Assembly: GCA_039812845.1 (NCBI GenBank)
Contig: JBDIBK010000003.1
Location: 12,603 to 76,602 of the forward strand
Direction of reading: 5' to 3'
Length of the DNA stretch: 64,000 nt
From: JACTMJ01 sp039812845
Lineage (GTDB): Bacteria; Acidobacteriota; Terriglobia; Bryobacterales; Bryobacteraceae
Shown here: one piece after another, positions 1-6,473 of the stretch
How positions within the stretch are numbered: the stretch's first letter is position 1
How the letters are laid out: every line of letters starts with the position of its first letter
The notes under the pieces: generated by a model
Database searches by the model: none
What the model was told of the DNA's origin: nothing
The model's input: only the letters and a program-made list of their open reading frames with translations
Position numbers and translations under genes: made by a program

Positions 1-99
1 GCCAGTGCAGCCCGCGGCGCGCTGGATCCGCGCTTCGGAAGGGAAGACCTGTTCAACCCCGGCTTCGCCGGAAGGTTCGGCATCAAGTTCATCTTCTAA
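1..99 (+). CDS. C-terminal end of an outer-membrane receptor-like protein (partial)
   Basis: The first 33 codons are open from base 1 and end in TAA at 97-99. The peptide finishes with GRFGIKFIF, alternating hydrophobic residues with a terminal Phe. This is the usual last beta-strand of an outer-membrane barrel and resembles the ends of acidobacterial Oar/Cna-B TonB-dependent receptors. The start lies outside the window, so the family assignment rests on this tail alone. A hairpin about 100 bases downstream could terminate its transcript. Confidence 0.55.
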   Translation, partial: ASAARGALDPRFGREDLFNPGFAGRFGIKFIF

Positions 100-196
100 G
101 CGGAGCTTGACCGGCCAGTAACCGGGCCGGAAGCGGGCGGCTGCGAACTCCACACAGCCAGCCCGCTTGCGGCTGGGAAGCACAACCAAAACCCAC

Positions 197-232
197 AACG
201 TCCCTGGAACCGAACGCGGTCCCAGGGACGTT
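197..232 (+). terminator. Hairpin, probable terminator of the upstream receptor gene
   Basis: Bases 197-210 pair with 219-232 around an 8-base loop, with one G-T type mismatch in a 14-bp stem. The T-run after the stem is poor (ttcgctctta), so this is a weak intrinsic terminator or another stable RNA hairpin. It lies between the receptor stop and the tRNA-Leu region. Confidence 0.45.
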
Positions 233-339
233 CGCTCTTATTGCACATAGCCTGGTAATTGCCCGCCCCACCGGGCCATACACCCGCCCGCGGAGAGCCT
301 CTCCGCAACGGCCAGACGACAACGTACACTGTGAAGAGT

Positions 340-384
340 GCCCGGGTGGCAAGATCGGCGGACCCAACGGGCTTGAAAATCTGC
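340..384 (+). pseudogene. Degenerate intron-less copy of the tRNA-Leu(UAA) 5' half
   Basis: Bases 340-374 align without gaps to the 5' exon of the tRNA-Leu gene at 422-456, with 27 of 35 identical. The D-arm block and the GG-CTT before the splice point are kept. The copy then reads GAAAATCTG, which resembles the 3' exon start AAAATCCG with one extra G, so it appears to lack the intron. The acceptor (GCCCGGG) has no matching 3' strand downstream and the anticodon stem does not pair. A functional tRNA is therefore unlikely, and a remnant of a tandem duplication is the best reading. Confidence 0.6.
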
Positions 385-421
385 CGGAGTCAGCCGCTCA
401 TTCGTGGTAACTTGAAACCGT

Positions 422-746
422 GCGGGCGTGGCGAAATCGGCAGACGCAACGGACTTAAGCGAGAAACTTGAGTGCTCGCCGGGAAACCGGCGATGCAGAA
501 CTGCTCAAATTCGGGGAACCCTGTAGCATGGCGATCCCGAGCCAAGCCCGGCCCGAAACGGCTGGGAAGGTGTAGAGACTAGACGGGCAGCACCGGACAC
601 CCGAGGGTAGGATTCGGGTGCGGTGAAGGGATAGTCCAGACCCCAAACCCTGGCCGCACGGCCAGGGGCGGCGAAAGCCGTAGCCGGGTACGAAAATCCG
701 TTTTTCCGCAAGGAGAGTGAGGGTTCAAGTCCCTCCGCCCGCACCA
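422..746 (+). tRNA. tRNA-Leu(UAA) interrupted by a group I intron
   Basis: Exons are 422-456 and 693-746. Acceptor GCGGGCG (422-428) pairs with CGCCCGC (736-742), followed by discriminator A743 and an encoded CCA (744-746). The joined exons give anticodon arm ACGGA-CUUAAAA-UCCGU with anticodon UAA. They also give the long class II variable arm typical of leucine tRNAs (UUUUCC-GCAA-GGAGAG) and a T-arm GAGGG-UUCAAGU-CCCUC. The intron splits the anticodon between U34 and A35, the same site as the well-known cyanobacterial/plastid tRNA-Leu intron. It decodes UUA codons. Confidence 0.97.
457..692 (+). ncRNA. Group I self-splicing intron in tRNA-Leu(UAA)
   Basis: This 236-nt intron has no open reading frame and all core helices are visible. 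P1 pairs exon/intron 453-459 with 467-473 and places the conserved U-G wobble (U456-G470) at the 5' splice site. P2 is 477-482/487-492 with a GAAA loop. P3 is 501-506/585-590, P4 is UCGGG/CCCGA, and P6 is CCCGGCC/GGCUGGG. P7 is 577-581/632-636 (GACUA/UAGUC), P8 is 598-604/614-620, and P9 is 648-655/660-667. The intron ends in G692 (omega-G). The core resembles subgroup IC3 tRNA-Leu introns, so guanosine-initiated self-splicing is expected. Confidence 0.95.
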
Positions 747-1045
747 GGTTCACCGTGGTCTTGCGCCGACGTCGAGATCGCTTCCATGATGCGGCAGTTC
801 GCGATGAGCCCGTCGCCGCGGCAGCTCTCGCTGATACGCCGCAGTTCGTCGGCGAGCCGTGAAAGGTCCGAGACCTTCGCTTCGATGTCGGCCAAATGTT
901 GCATCGTGATTCGGTTCACTTCGGAACATTCCTCGTTTTTCCGGGACGCCAGCCGCAGCAAGTCCCGCACCGGCTCAAGCGTGAAGCCCAGATCCCGGCA
1001 ACGTCGAGTGAACCTTAGGCCGCATCGGCGTGGCACACCGTTCAT
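725..1045 (-). pseudogene. Truncated MerR-family regulator (N-terminus lost)
   Basis: The frame matches the middle and C-terminal part of a metal-responsive MerR regulator. It has RFTRRCRDLGFTLEPVRDLL, a C of the metal/effector region (EECSEV), the dimerisation helix HLADIEAKVSDLSRLADELRRI, and a C-terminal RGDGLIANCRIMEA. The helix-turn-helix residues that normally precede this are absent; the ATG at 1045 only gives a short substitute leader. At the other end the frame runs into the 3' end of the tRNA-Leu gene, so the original stop also seems lost. Its divergent partner is likewise truncated. It is very unlikely to bind DNA. Confidence 0.8.
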
Positions 1046-1051
1046 GGAACC

Positions 1052-1345
1052 GTGCCCGAGACCGTCACGATGAGGACAGTCGGGTTTGCGGCGCGACTTG
1101 CCAATCTGGCGTCGTTCGTCTTGTTGTGGGCTTATCGAGCGGGCGACAGCAACATGCGGTCCGTCTGGCTCTGTTCGCGAAACGACGTGATCGGGAACTG
1201 TGCGGTGCTGCTGGCCGCTCTTGGCGTATTCGGCACCGGTACCGGCTGGCCGGACGTGACCGTCGCCTCCATTATGGGCTTGCTCGCCCTGCAGGGCGCT
1301 TGGCGTATCGTAATGCAGGCCCGTGATGAACTGCGGGCGATATGA
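1052..1345 (+). pseudogene. C-terminal fragment of a CDF-type cation transporter
   Basis: The 97-residue frame contains GDSNMRSVWLCSRNDVIGNCAVLLAALGVFGTGTGWPDV followed by a second hydrophobic stretch (SIMGLLALQGAWRIV). This is the last two or three membrane helices of the cation-diffusion-facilitator family often encoded beside a divergent MerR gene. The first half of the transporter (roughly 100 residues) is missing and replaced by about ten unrelated codons. The fragment begins only 6 bases from the truncated MerR frame. One deletion across the shared promoter probably removed both 5' ends. Confidence 0.8.
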
Positions 1346-1414
1346 AGCACGATGGCCCGGATTCTCTTTCTCATCGGTACAGTAAATCCCGCGCTCCGCC
1401 AGGATCTCCGCCTC

Positions 1415-1777
1415 TCAGGCCCTCGCGCGGCTGCGCTTCCGACCGCTAGGGTTGTGTGGCGGCTCATCCTCGGCGATGCCGGACAGCACGACCGGCGCCC
1501 GGTCAGGGAATTTCGCGACGAGAGAGAGATTCCCGCCCATCGCTTCGACGGTTTTCCGCAATGTCGAAAGCAACAGATCGCTGCGCTTTTCGAGACGCGA
1601 GACGCTGTCCTGCTGGATGCCGAGCGCCTTGGCCAAGCGGACTTGGGTCAGCTTGCGCGCCTTGCGGAGCTCGCACAGGGTCATTTCCTCGGCTATCAGT
1701 TCCTTCGCGCGGGTCTCGACCATCTTGCGCCGGGCGGGGCTCAGCTTCCTGATTTTGTCGTTCACATTCACAGGCAT
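1415..1777 (-). CDS. XRE-family antitoxin (HigA-like)
   Basis: This 120-residue protein has a Cro/C1-type helix-turn-helix at about residues 38-80 (CELRKARKLTQVRLAKALGI-QQDSVSRLEKRSD), preceded by a helical N-terminus and followed by GGNLSLVAKFPD. This layout is usual for antitoxins that follow a Gp49/HigB toxin. The ATG at 1777 is chosen because it lies two bases after the toxin stop and has the strong ribosome site AAGGAAGGGAGG inside the toxin's last codons, so the pair is translationally coupled. It should neutralise the toxin and repress their shared promoter. The basic C-terminal tail (GRKRSRARA) is unusual. Confidence 0.88.
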   Translation of the reverse strand: MPVNVNDKIRKLSPARRKMVETRAKELIAEEMTLCELRKARKLTQVRLAKALGIQQDSVSRLEKRSDLLLSTLRKTVEAMGGNLSLVAKFPDRAPVVLSGIAEDEPPHNPSGRKRSRARA

Positions 1778-1779
1778 GG

Positions 1780-2142
1780 CTACCTCCCTTCCTTTTTCAG
1801 CCGGGCGAGATGGGCTCCGAAACGCGCATCGGCCTTGCGGATCAGTTCCCGGTAAAAACGCGTCTCGCTGCCGCCCGACTTGTCGCCCGCCACGAGCAGG
1901 ATCGCCCGGCGTTTCGCGTCGAATGCGAAAGCCACGCGCCATTCGCCGTTCGCCACGCTGAACCGCAGTTCCTTCATGCTCGCGTAACGCGACCCGTTCA
2001 ACGTATCCACGCGGGGCCGGCCCAGTTGCGGCCCGAACTGCTGGAGCAGCCGCGACAAAGCCAGAATCTCCGTCTGCACATCCTCGTGCAGCGCGTCGAA
2101 CTCCTGCTCGAACTCGTCGCCGATCTCAACAGCCCAGCTCAA
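1780..2142 (-). CDS. RelE/HigB-type toxin (phage Gp49-like)
   Basis: This 120-residue protein matches the Gp49/HigB branch of RelE-fold toxins. It has an N-terminal helical segment (EFEQEFDALHEDVQTEILAL), the central strand set KELRFSVANGEWRVAFAFDAKRRAILLVAGDK and the C-terminal helix RFYRELIRKADARFGAHLA. Family members are ribosome-associated mRNA interferases. The toxin gene comes first, as in higBA. The start is TTG at 2142 with no clear Shine-Dalgarno sequence. The predicted -10 box is only 7 bases upstream, so the message may be nearly leaderless. Integrity of catalytic residues was not tested. Confidence 0.85.
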   Translation of the reverse strand: MSWAVEIGDEFEQEFDALHEDVQTEILALSRLLQQFGPQLGRPRVDTLNGSRYASMKELRFSVANGEWRVAFAFDAKRRAILLVAGDKSGGSETRFYRELIRKADARFGAHLARLKKEGR

Positions 2143-2148
2143 CTTTCA

Positions 2149-2177
2149 AATATGGCATGCAATCAATATGCTGTCAA
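2149..2177 (-). promoter_or_regulatory. Sigma-70-type promoter of the higBA-like operon
   Basis: On the minus strand TTGACA (2177-2172) is followed after 17 bases by CATATT (2154-2149). This is a near-consensus housekeeping promoter directed into the toxin gene. The AT-rich stretch stands out from its surroundings. The start point would fall near 2142, at the toxin's TTG codon. Confidence 0.7.
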
Positions 2178-2489
2178 ATCCATATAGAGGAAGCTCCCCA
2201 CTTCGCCGCCTTGCGCGCTTTTACTTGGCAGGGCGGGTCGGGACGCATCCCGCGACAGGGGAAGGCATTTCTCAGTCCTTGGCTTGCTGCTTCGCCGAGG
2301 CTTCCGCGCGGGCAATGAGAAGGAAGCCTCCCTCCCTAAGCTACGTGCGCGGTTCACTCAATCAGCGCCAGGGCGCGCTGCCGGGCGCTCTTTCCAGGGC
2401 AATCCGCGCTCTCTACTGTAGCCGCTTCGTTCAAGAACTCCCGCGAATTCATTCCATCGTCCCGCCGGCTATCCGGATCACTTTGGAAC
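2178..2489. other. Non-coding stretch without recognisable features
   Basis: About 310 bases lie between the toxin-antitoxin promoter and the next gene. Short open frames here do not resemble known proteins. No RNA gene, repeat or strong terminator was seen. It is probably decayed accessory DNA. Confidence 0.5.
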
Positions 2490-2951
2490 GTGGCCAGAAT
2501 GATTGGCGGCGGAGCGGAAGGAGGAGATCCATTGGAATATCTCGTGGCCGTGATCCGGGGACTTGCAGTGGCTGGCTTTGCCGCCGCGAGCGGCTTCGAC
2601 CGTGACCGCGCGTTTTGCCCGACAGTCCTAGTCGTGATTGCCTCCTACTATTCGCTGTTTGCCTTGATGGGTGCGTCGAGCTACTCGACATTGACGAGCG
2701 AGGTTGTCACTAGGCTAGTGTTTTCCGTTCTGGCACTGCTCGGCTTCAAGAAGAGCGTGTGGCTGGCCGCGGCCGGTATCGCGGGACACGTTTTTTTTGA
2801 TTTCTTCGTCCATCACGCACTTGTCACAAACCCTGGCATGCCCGTTTTCTGGCCGGGCTTCCGCGGCACGATAGACATTGTGCTCGGCGGATGGCTGGCG
2901 CTCCGCCTCTGGAAATTTCCAGAAACGAACGGCGGCAGGTACGCGGGATGA
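2490..2951 (+). CDS. Small integral membrane protein of unknown function
   Basis: The protein has four hydrophobic segments: VAVIRGLAVAGFAAASG, FCPTVLVVIASYYSLFALMG, RLVFSVLALLGF and SVWLAAAGIAGHVFFDFF. A last one (IDIVLGGWLALRLW) follows, and the loop HVFFDFFVHHALVTNPGMPVFWP is rich in His and Pro. This pattern (helices, then HxxFDF...NPGxPxxWP) is familiar from uncharacterised soil-bacterial membrane proteins, but no function can be named. GTG at 2490 is the longest start; ATG at 2499 is an alternative, and neither has a strong ribosome site. It lies between toxin-antitoxin genes and a pseudogene. Confidence 0.6.
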   Translation: MARMIGGGAEGGDPLEYLVAVIRGLAVAGFAAASGFDRDRAFCPTVLVVIASYYSLFALMGASSYSTLTSEVVTRLVFSVLALLGFKKSVWLAAAGIAGHVFFDFFVHHALVTNPGMPVFWPGFRGTIDIVLGGWLALRLWKFPETNGGRYAG

Positions 2952-2994
2952 ACACCCTCAAGATCATAGTGAAGACCCGCGAAGCATCTGGCAT

Positions 2995-3506
2995 GGGCTG
3001 GCTTTCCGATCACGGGCGGCGTCGGAACGTTCGCGGTGCAAATCGCCAAGGCGTTTGGCGCGAAAGTGACAGGCGTCCGCGGAACGAAACATTGTGAGAT
3101 GGTTCACTCGATTGGCGCCGATTGCGTGCTTGACTACACGCGCACGGATTTTGCGAGTCACGGAGAGAAGTTCGACCCGATTTTGGCCGTGAACGGCGAC
3201 AGACCGATTTGAGACTACAGACGCACGCTCACTCCGGCAGGACGGTACGTGATGTGCGGGGGATCGAACCGCCAGTTGCTTGAGGCATTGTGCCTCGGTC
3301 CGCTGCTTTCGAGCGGCAAGCGGAAGTTTGGAAATCTGCTGGCGAAGCCCACCCAGCCGGACCTGCTGGTATTGAAGGATCTTGTTGAAACCGGAAAGGT
3401 CCGGCCCGCCATCGAGCGCCGCTGCCAACTGAACGAAGTGCCCGAGGCTATCCGTCACCTCGAAACCGGGCATGCGAGCGGAAAGCTGGTGGTTTTCATC
3501 CGGTGA
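2995..3506 (+). pseudogene. Zinc/NAD(P)-type alcohol dehydrogenase (MDR) remnant
   Basis: One frame encodes the cofactor-binding half of a medium-chain dehydrogenase. It begins with ITGGVGTFAVQIAKAFGAKV (Rossmann glycine motif, from about base 3009) and continues through SIGADCVLDYTRTDF. A later part reads LVLKDLVETGKVRPAIERRCQLNEVPEAIRHLETGHASGKLVV and ends at TGA 3504-3506. The catalytic N-terminal domain is missing and an in-frame TGA interrupts the gene at 3210-3212. Frame is otherwise preserved, so the decay looks fairly recent. The ATG-started piece from 3249 is only the tail and is not expected to work. Confidence 0.85.
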
Positions 3507-3803
3507 TGACGTCCCCTCGCAATACGGGGCTGCCGCGCGGAGAAATGCGCGAGTTCCCTCTGTACGGCTGGGATCACTTACGGAACACAAGCGAAGCCGA
3601 AGATGATGGAAGCCCCAGGCAATTGCATTTGCCTCGCTGAATCTCCTCGGCAAAACAAGGAGACTCCGCTGCCCACCCTGGGATCGATGCACAGGATCGG
3701 CTTAGATTTCGAAGCGTTCCATCTCAGCCTCAAGAATGCCGACTTCGGCTGTCTTGGTCCAAGTTTCCGGCGCATTCGTCCCTCTGGAAACTCCGCCCCT
3801 CTT

Positions 3804-4829
3804 TCACGCCCGCAAGATCTCGCGCACGAATTGGGCGGTCTGCCCGATCTGGTCGTTGTAGCGCTGGTAGAGGCCGATGATCATCGCGTCGTTCGGCTTG
3901 ATGCCTTCGAGCGCCACCGTCATGCGTTCCTTCACCTGTTTCGGGGAGTTCACCGTGCGTCCCGCCGCCAGTACCTTGTACACCAGGCACGGCTTCTTGG
4001 TCCGCCGCACGGTGGCCAGCATCTTCGGCACGTCCGAAGGCAGATAAATTTCGCCCAGCGGCAATTCCCCGAGCATCTTCTCGAACACCGCTCGCGGCCG
4101 GATCAGGTAGTACAAAGAGGCCATGTAGTAGTCCACGTCCCAGCCCTTCTCCTCCGCGTACTCGATTTCCTCCGGGTTATGACAGGAAAGCCCCACCATC
4201 GCGCCCGTGTCGCGGATGCGCTTGAGGTAGTCCTTGGATTTGTCGAACTGCCCGGCGTCCCACAGCCGGTTGGTGGCTCCGCCGTGCTGCGCGATGCCCA
4301 TCGGCTTTAGCTTCGCCGCGCGCGCCGCCATCTCGGGCTTTTCGTTGAAATCGGGCCGGGAGAGCACCAGCAGTTGCAGCTTGCCTCCCTGCTCCTTGTA
4401 TTTCAGCCAGTCCATTTCCAGGCGCTCGCTCCAACTCGCCTGCCACGTGTTCAACCCGCCGCGCTCCAGTTCCTTGAGGAACGCCAGCACGCGCTCCGTG
4501 GTGTGATACTCGCCCATCGTCGCGGAGAAAACGTAGTTGAAGTGCGAGTAGCCGTAGATGGGGTTGGCGCCCGCGATCAGGCGCGTGATGCGGTGTTTTC
4601 CGAAATCCGCCAGAGGGAGCAGCGGCCCCGCTTTGGCCTCGGGCATCGGCGCGCCAGCGGGCGTTGGCTGGGCCGCGGCGTAGTTTGCCGCCGCCAGGAA
4701 GCCCGCGACCGTGCCCCCGCCCTTCAGCAAATCTCGCCGCGCAAGCACGGTGTCGTCGGTGTGTTCGAGTTCCACCATCCCGTTGGTGCCGGGAGTGTAG
4801 GGAAAGGTTGCGCCGTCGTCGTGTTCCAT
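3804..4829 (-). CDS. Tat-exported TIM-barrel (aldo/keto-reductase-like) protein
   Basis: The N-terminus carries ARRDLLKGGGTVAGFLAAANYAAAQ, a twin-arginine signal, placing the product outside the cytoplasm. The mature part (LITRLIAGANPIYG-like segment, then TTERVLAFLKELERGGLNTWQAS, GAMVGLSCHNPEEIEYAEEKGWDVDYYMASLYYL) looks like a TIM barrel related to putative oxidoreductases of Acidobacteria and Planctomycetes. The substrate is unknown. ATG 4829 is preferred to ATG 4880 because TATACT lies just upstream (4835-4840 on the minus strand), which suggests a leaderless or near-leaderless message. A start further in (MVELEHTDD) is also possible. The gene stands alone between two accessory blocks. 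Confidence 0.7.
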   Translation of the reverse strand: MEHDDGATFPYTPGTNGMVELEHTDDTVLARRDLLKGGGTVAGFLAAANYAAAQPTPAGAPMPEAKAGPLLPLADFGKHRITRLIAGANPIYGYSHFNYVFSATMGEYHTTERVLAFLKELERGGLNTWQASWSERLEMDWLKYKEQGGKLQLLVLSRPDFNEKPEMAARAAKLKPMGIAQHGGATNRLWDAGQFDKSKDYLKRIRDTGAMVGLSCHNPEEIEYAEEKGWDVDYYMASLYYLIRPRAVFEKMLGELPLGEIYLPSDVPKMLATVRRTKKPCLVYKVLAAGRTVNSPKQVKERMTVALEGIKPNDAMIIGLYQRYNDQIGQTAQFVREILRA

Positions 4830-4976
4830 ATCGCGGAGTATATCGGATCGCCTCCCCGATTCGAAGGCACATTGGGGCATCGTGCCAGAGGATCGTGTCG
4901 TAGCATCGCCTCCGGTTCGGAGAGTCCTCCGCGGAGCAAGCCCACCGGGTAAGCGGGAACGGGCGAAGTAGAGCCG

Positions 4977-5546
4977 TTATTCCACAGACAGATATTTTCG
5001 CAACACGGAGGCAGTTCGAGGCAGACCCTGTCGTTCCAGCGTATCCAGGTACTCAATCTCCGTCTTCGATGGATTCTTCAGGCTGAGGCGGTGATCCTGG
5101 GCGGCCTGAATGACTTCTTCCGGAGATTTGCGAACGAGGGAGAGGATGAATTTGTCCGGATGCTGGGCCTCGATACCAAACCGGCTAAGTTCGTTGCCGG
5201 GAAAGTCTTTCAGATTGGCGGTAACGATGACATTGGCGCGCCCGTGGATTGCGGCCGCCAGTACATGGCGGTCATTCTCGTCTGGCAGATGCAAGCCTGA
5301 GATGAGGCTTTCGTAGCCCGTGACGAGGCAACCGAGAGCGTGTTTGTTCATCAAGTCCCGCGTTCGCTCCAGTTGTTGTCGCGTAAGGTCGGGCCTCTTG
5401 TTCAGAAGATTGCCAATCCACTCCTCATGCACCTGGTTCGACCACCTCGCGGAAAACAGGCCGGTTAGGGCCCGGTGCATCAAGAAACTCCTCAGTTCCG
5501 CCGGGTACAGGACATTCGCGTCGTAAAAGACGGTGAGAGCCTCCAT
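4977..5546 (-). CDS. PIN-domain ribonuclease toxin
   Basis: The 189-residue protein starts with VFYDANVLYPAELRSFLM, giving the first acidic residue of a PIN domain. It then has ARWSNQVHEEWI (second acidic site) and LPDENDRHVLAAAIHGRANVIVTANLKDFP (third and fourth acidic positions and the TxNxxDF strand). These residues coordinate the metal for RNA cleavage in VapC-like toxins. A C-terminal extension of about 60 residues follows the domain. The gene lies 9 bases after a helix-turn-helix partner on the same strand, the usual antitoxin-toxin order. Confidence 0.88.
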   Translation of the reverse strand: MEALTVFYDANVLYPAELRSFLMHRALTGLFSARWSNQVHEEWIGNLLNKRPDLTRQQLERTRDLMNKHALGCLVTGYESLISGLHLPDENDRHVLAAAIHGRANVIVTANLKDFPGNELSRFGIEAQHPDKFILSLVRKSPEEVIQAAQDHRLSLKNPSKTEIEYLDTLERQGLPRTASVLRKYLSVE

Positions 5547-5555
5547 GCGGCGATC

Positions 5556-6005
5556 CTATAGACCAAGCTCCTGATCATAGGCGGAGAGCTCCGCGAGTGC
5601 CGACTTCCGGGCTGCATCGTTCTTGCGTTTGAAAGCCACGACGGCATCAAATCGAACACGGCGGTGCGTCCCCGCTTTGCGAAACGCGATTTCACCCGTT
5701 TCCAGAAGTTGTATCAGGGTAGGCCGTGAAATCCCGAGCAAATCCGCAGCCTCCTGCGTCGTCAATTCGGCATGCATGGGAATCAGCGCAACTGCATTCC
5801 CTCTTGCCATTTCCTCCAGAACCCGCATTAGCATCCGCACCGCCGCGGGTGGAACCTGGATGGTCTGGTTCCGAATGTCGCCAAGAACCTGCAACGATAG
5901 CGCGGCCCCAGAGTGGACATGCGGAGCGAGTGCGCGGCTTGTTTCCCTGGCCAGGATGACATCCGCCTCCGAAGGTGGGCCTGTGGCCGCGCGTGTGAGC
6001 GTCAT
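5556..6005 (-). CDS. Excisionase-type HTH antitoxin partner of the PIN toxin
   Basis: The C-terminal half has AELTTQEAADLLGISRPTLIQLLETGEIAFRKAGTHRRVRFDAVVAFKRKND, a clear excisionase/MerR-like helix-turn-helix with the wing used to read DNA. The N-terminal half (about 75 residues) lacks a recognised domain. It contains IRNQTIQVPPAAVRMLMRVLEEMARGNAV, a segment typical of DNA-binding antitoxins paired with PIN toxins. The gene precedes the toxin by 9 bases. Three CGATTG repeats upstream may be its operator. ATG 6005 has only a weak ribosome site. Confidence 0.82.
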   Translation of the reverse strand: MTLTRAATGPPSEADVILARETSRALAPHVHSGAALSLQVLGDIRNQTIQVPPAAVRMLMRVLEEMARGNAVALIPMHAELTTQEAADLLGISRPTLIQLLETGEIAFRKAGTHRRVRFDAVVAFKRKNDAARKSALAELSAYDQELGL

Positions 6006-6039
6006 GGTCGTGCCTGCCCTCCACCCTCAATCTGCCACA

Positions 6040-6073
6040 CAATCGATGCAAACGCAACCAATCGAAGCAATCG
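6040..6073 (-). promoter_or_regulatory. Triple CAATCG repeat, possible antitoxin operator
   Basis: CAATCG occurs at 6040-6045, 6059-6064 and 6068-6073, just upstream of the antitoxin start, spaced 19 and 9 bases apart. Repeats at this position often serve as binding sites for autoregulating antitoxins. No convincing -10 box was identified with them. Confidence 0.4.
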
Positions 6074-6389
6074 CAACCCTTGAGGCGGAATGAATGCTTG
6101 CCGCCCGCAGCGGCGCAGCGACCTCGCCGAGCCCATCCCCATTCCAAATTGTTAGAGCAAATCGCATCGCAAGACCTCGAATCCCCCTTTCCCCGGTGTG
6201 CTCGGCGATTCGCACGTGTCTGGCAAAAGGCTCCCCAAGCTCTCACATCTCCGGTATCCAAATGAAAAGGCATGCCTTACATTGCCTCAAGTGCATGGTT
6301 TCCCGCTTCGCTGCCAGACCTCAAGTCGCCCCGGCGACCCAGCCTCACCCTCAGCCCCTCATCTTCGGACAACCCGAGTAAAAACTCTC

Positions 6390-6418
6390 TTGACAGGATT
6401 TCGATTCAAGCGCATAAT
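6390..6418 (+). promoter_or_regulatory. Sigma-70-type promoter of the TetR/sugar locus
   Basis: TTGACA (6390-6395), a 17-base spacer and CATAAT (6413-6418) form a near-consensus promoter, about 55 bases upstream of the TetR start. The AT-rich element is conspicuous in GC-rich surroundings. The rest of 6006-6389 shows no gene. Confidence 0.8.
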
Positions 6419-6435
6419 TCAATTGCTTACTTGAA
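6405..6435 (+). promoter_or_regulatory. Dyad operator overlapping the TetR promoter
   Basis: TTCAAG (6405-6410) and CTTGAA (6430-6435) form a dyad around 19 bases, with an inner AAGC/GCTT pair. It covers the spacer, the -10 box and the transcription start. That is where a TetR-family protein would block its own promoter. Confidence 0.55.
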
Positions 6436-6473
6436 GTCATCGCTTTAATTGATAAACGGATGTGAGGCCTGAG

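Noticed and set aside
340..420. A second functional tRNA, such as tRNA-Ser(UGA)
   Set aside because: The CTTGAAA loop could suggest anticodon UGA, but the anticodon stem does not pair and there is no matching acceptor 3' strand or T-arm.
2163..2605. Short open frames of 64-145 codons near 2200-2600
   Set aside because: Their composition is Arg/Ser/Pro-rich without domains, they overlap on both strands, and they lack ribosome sites.
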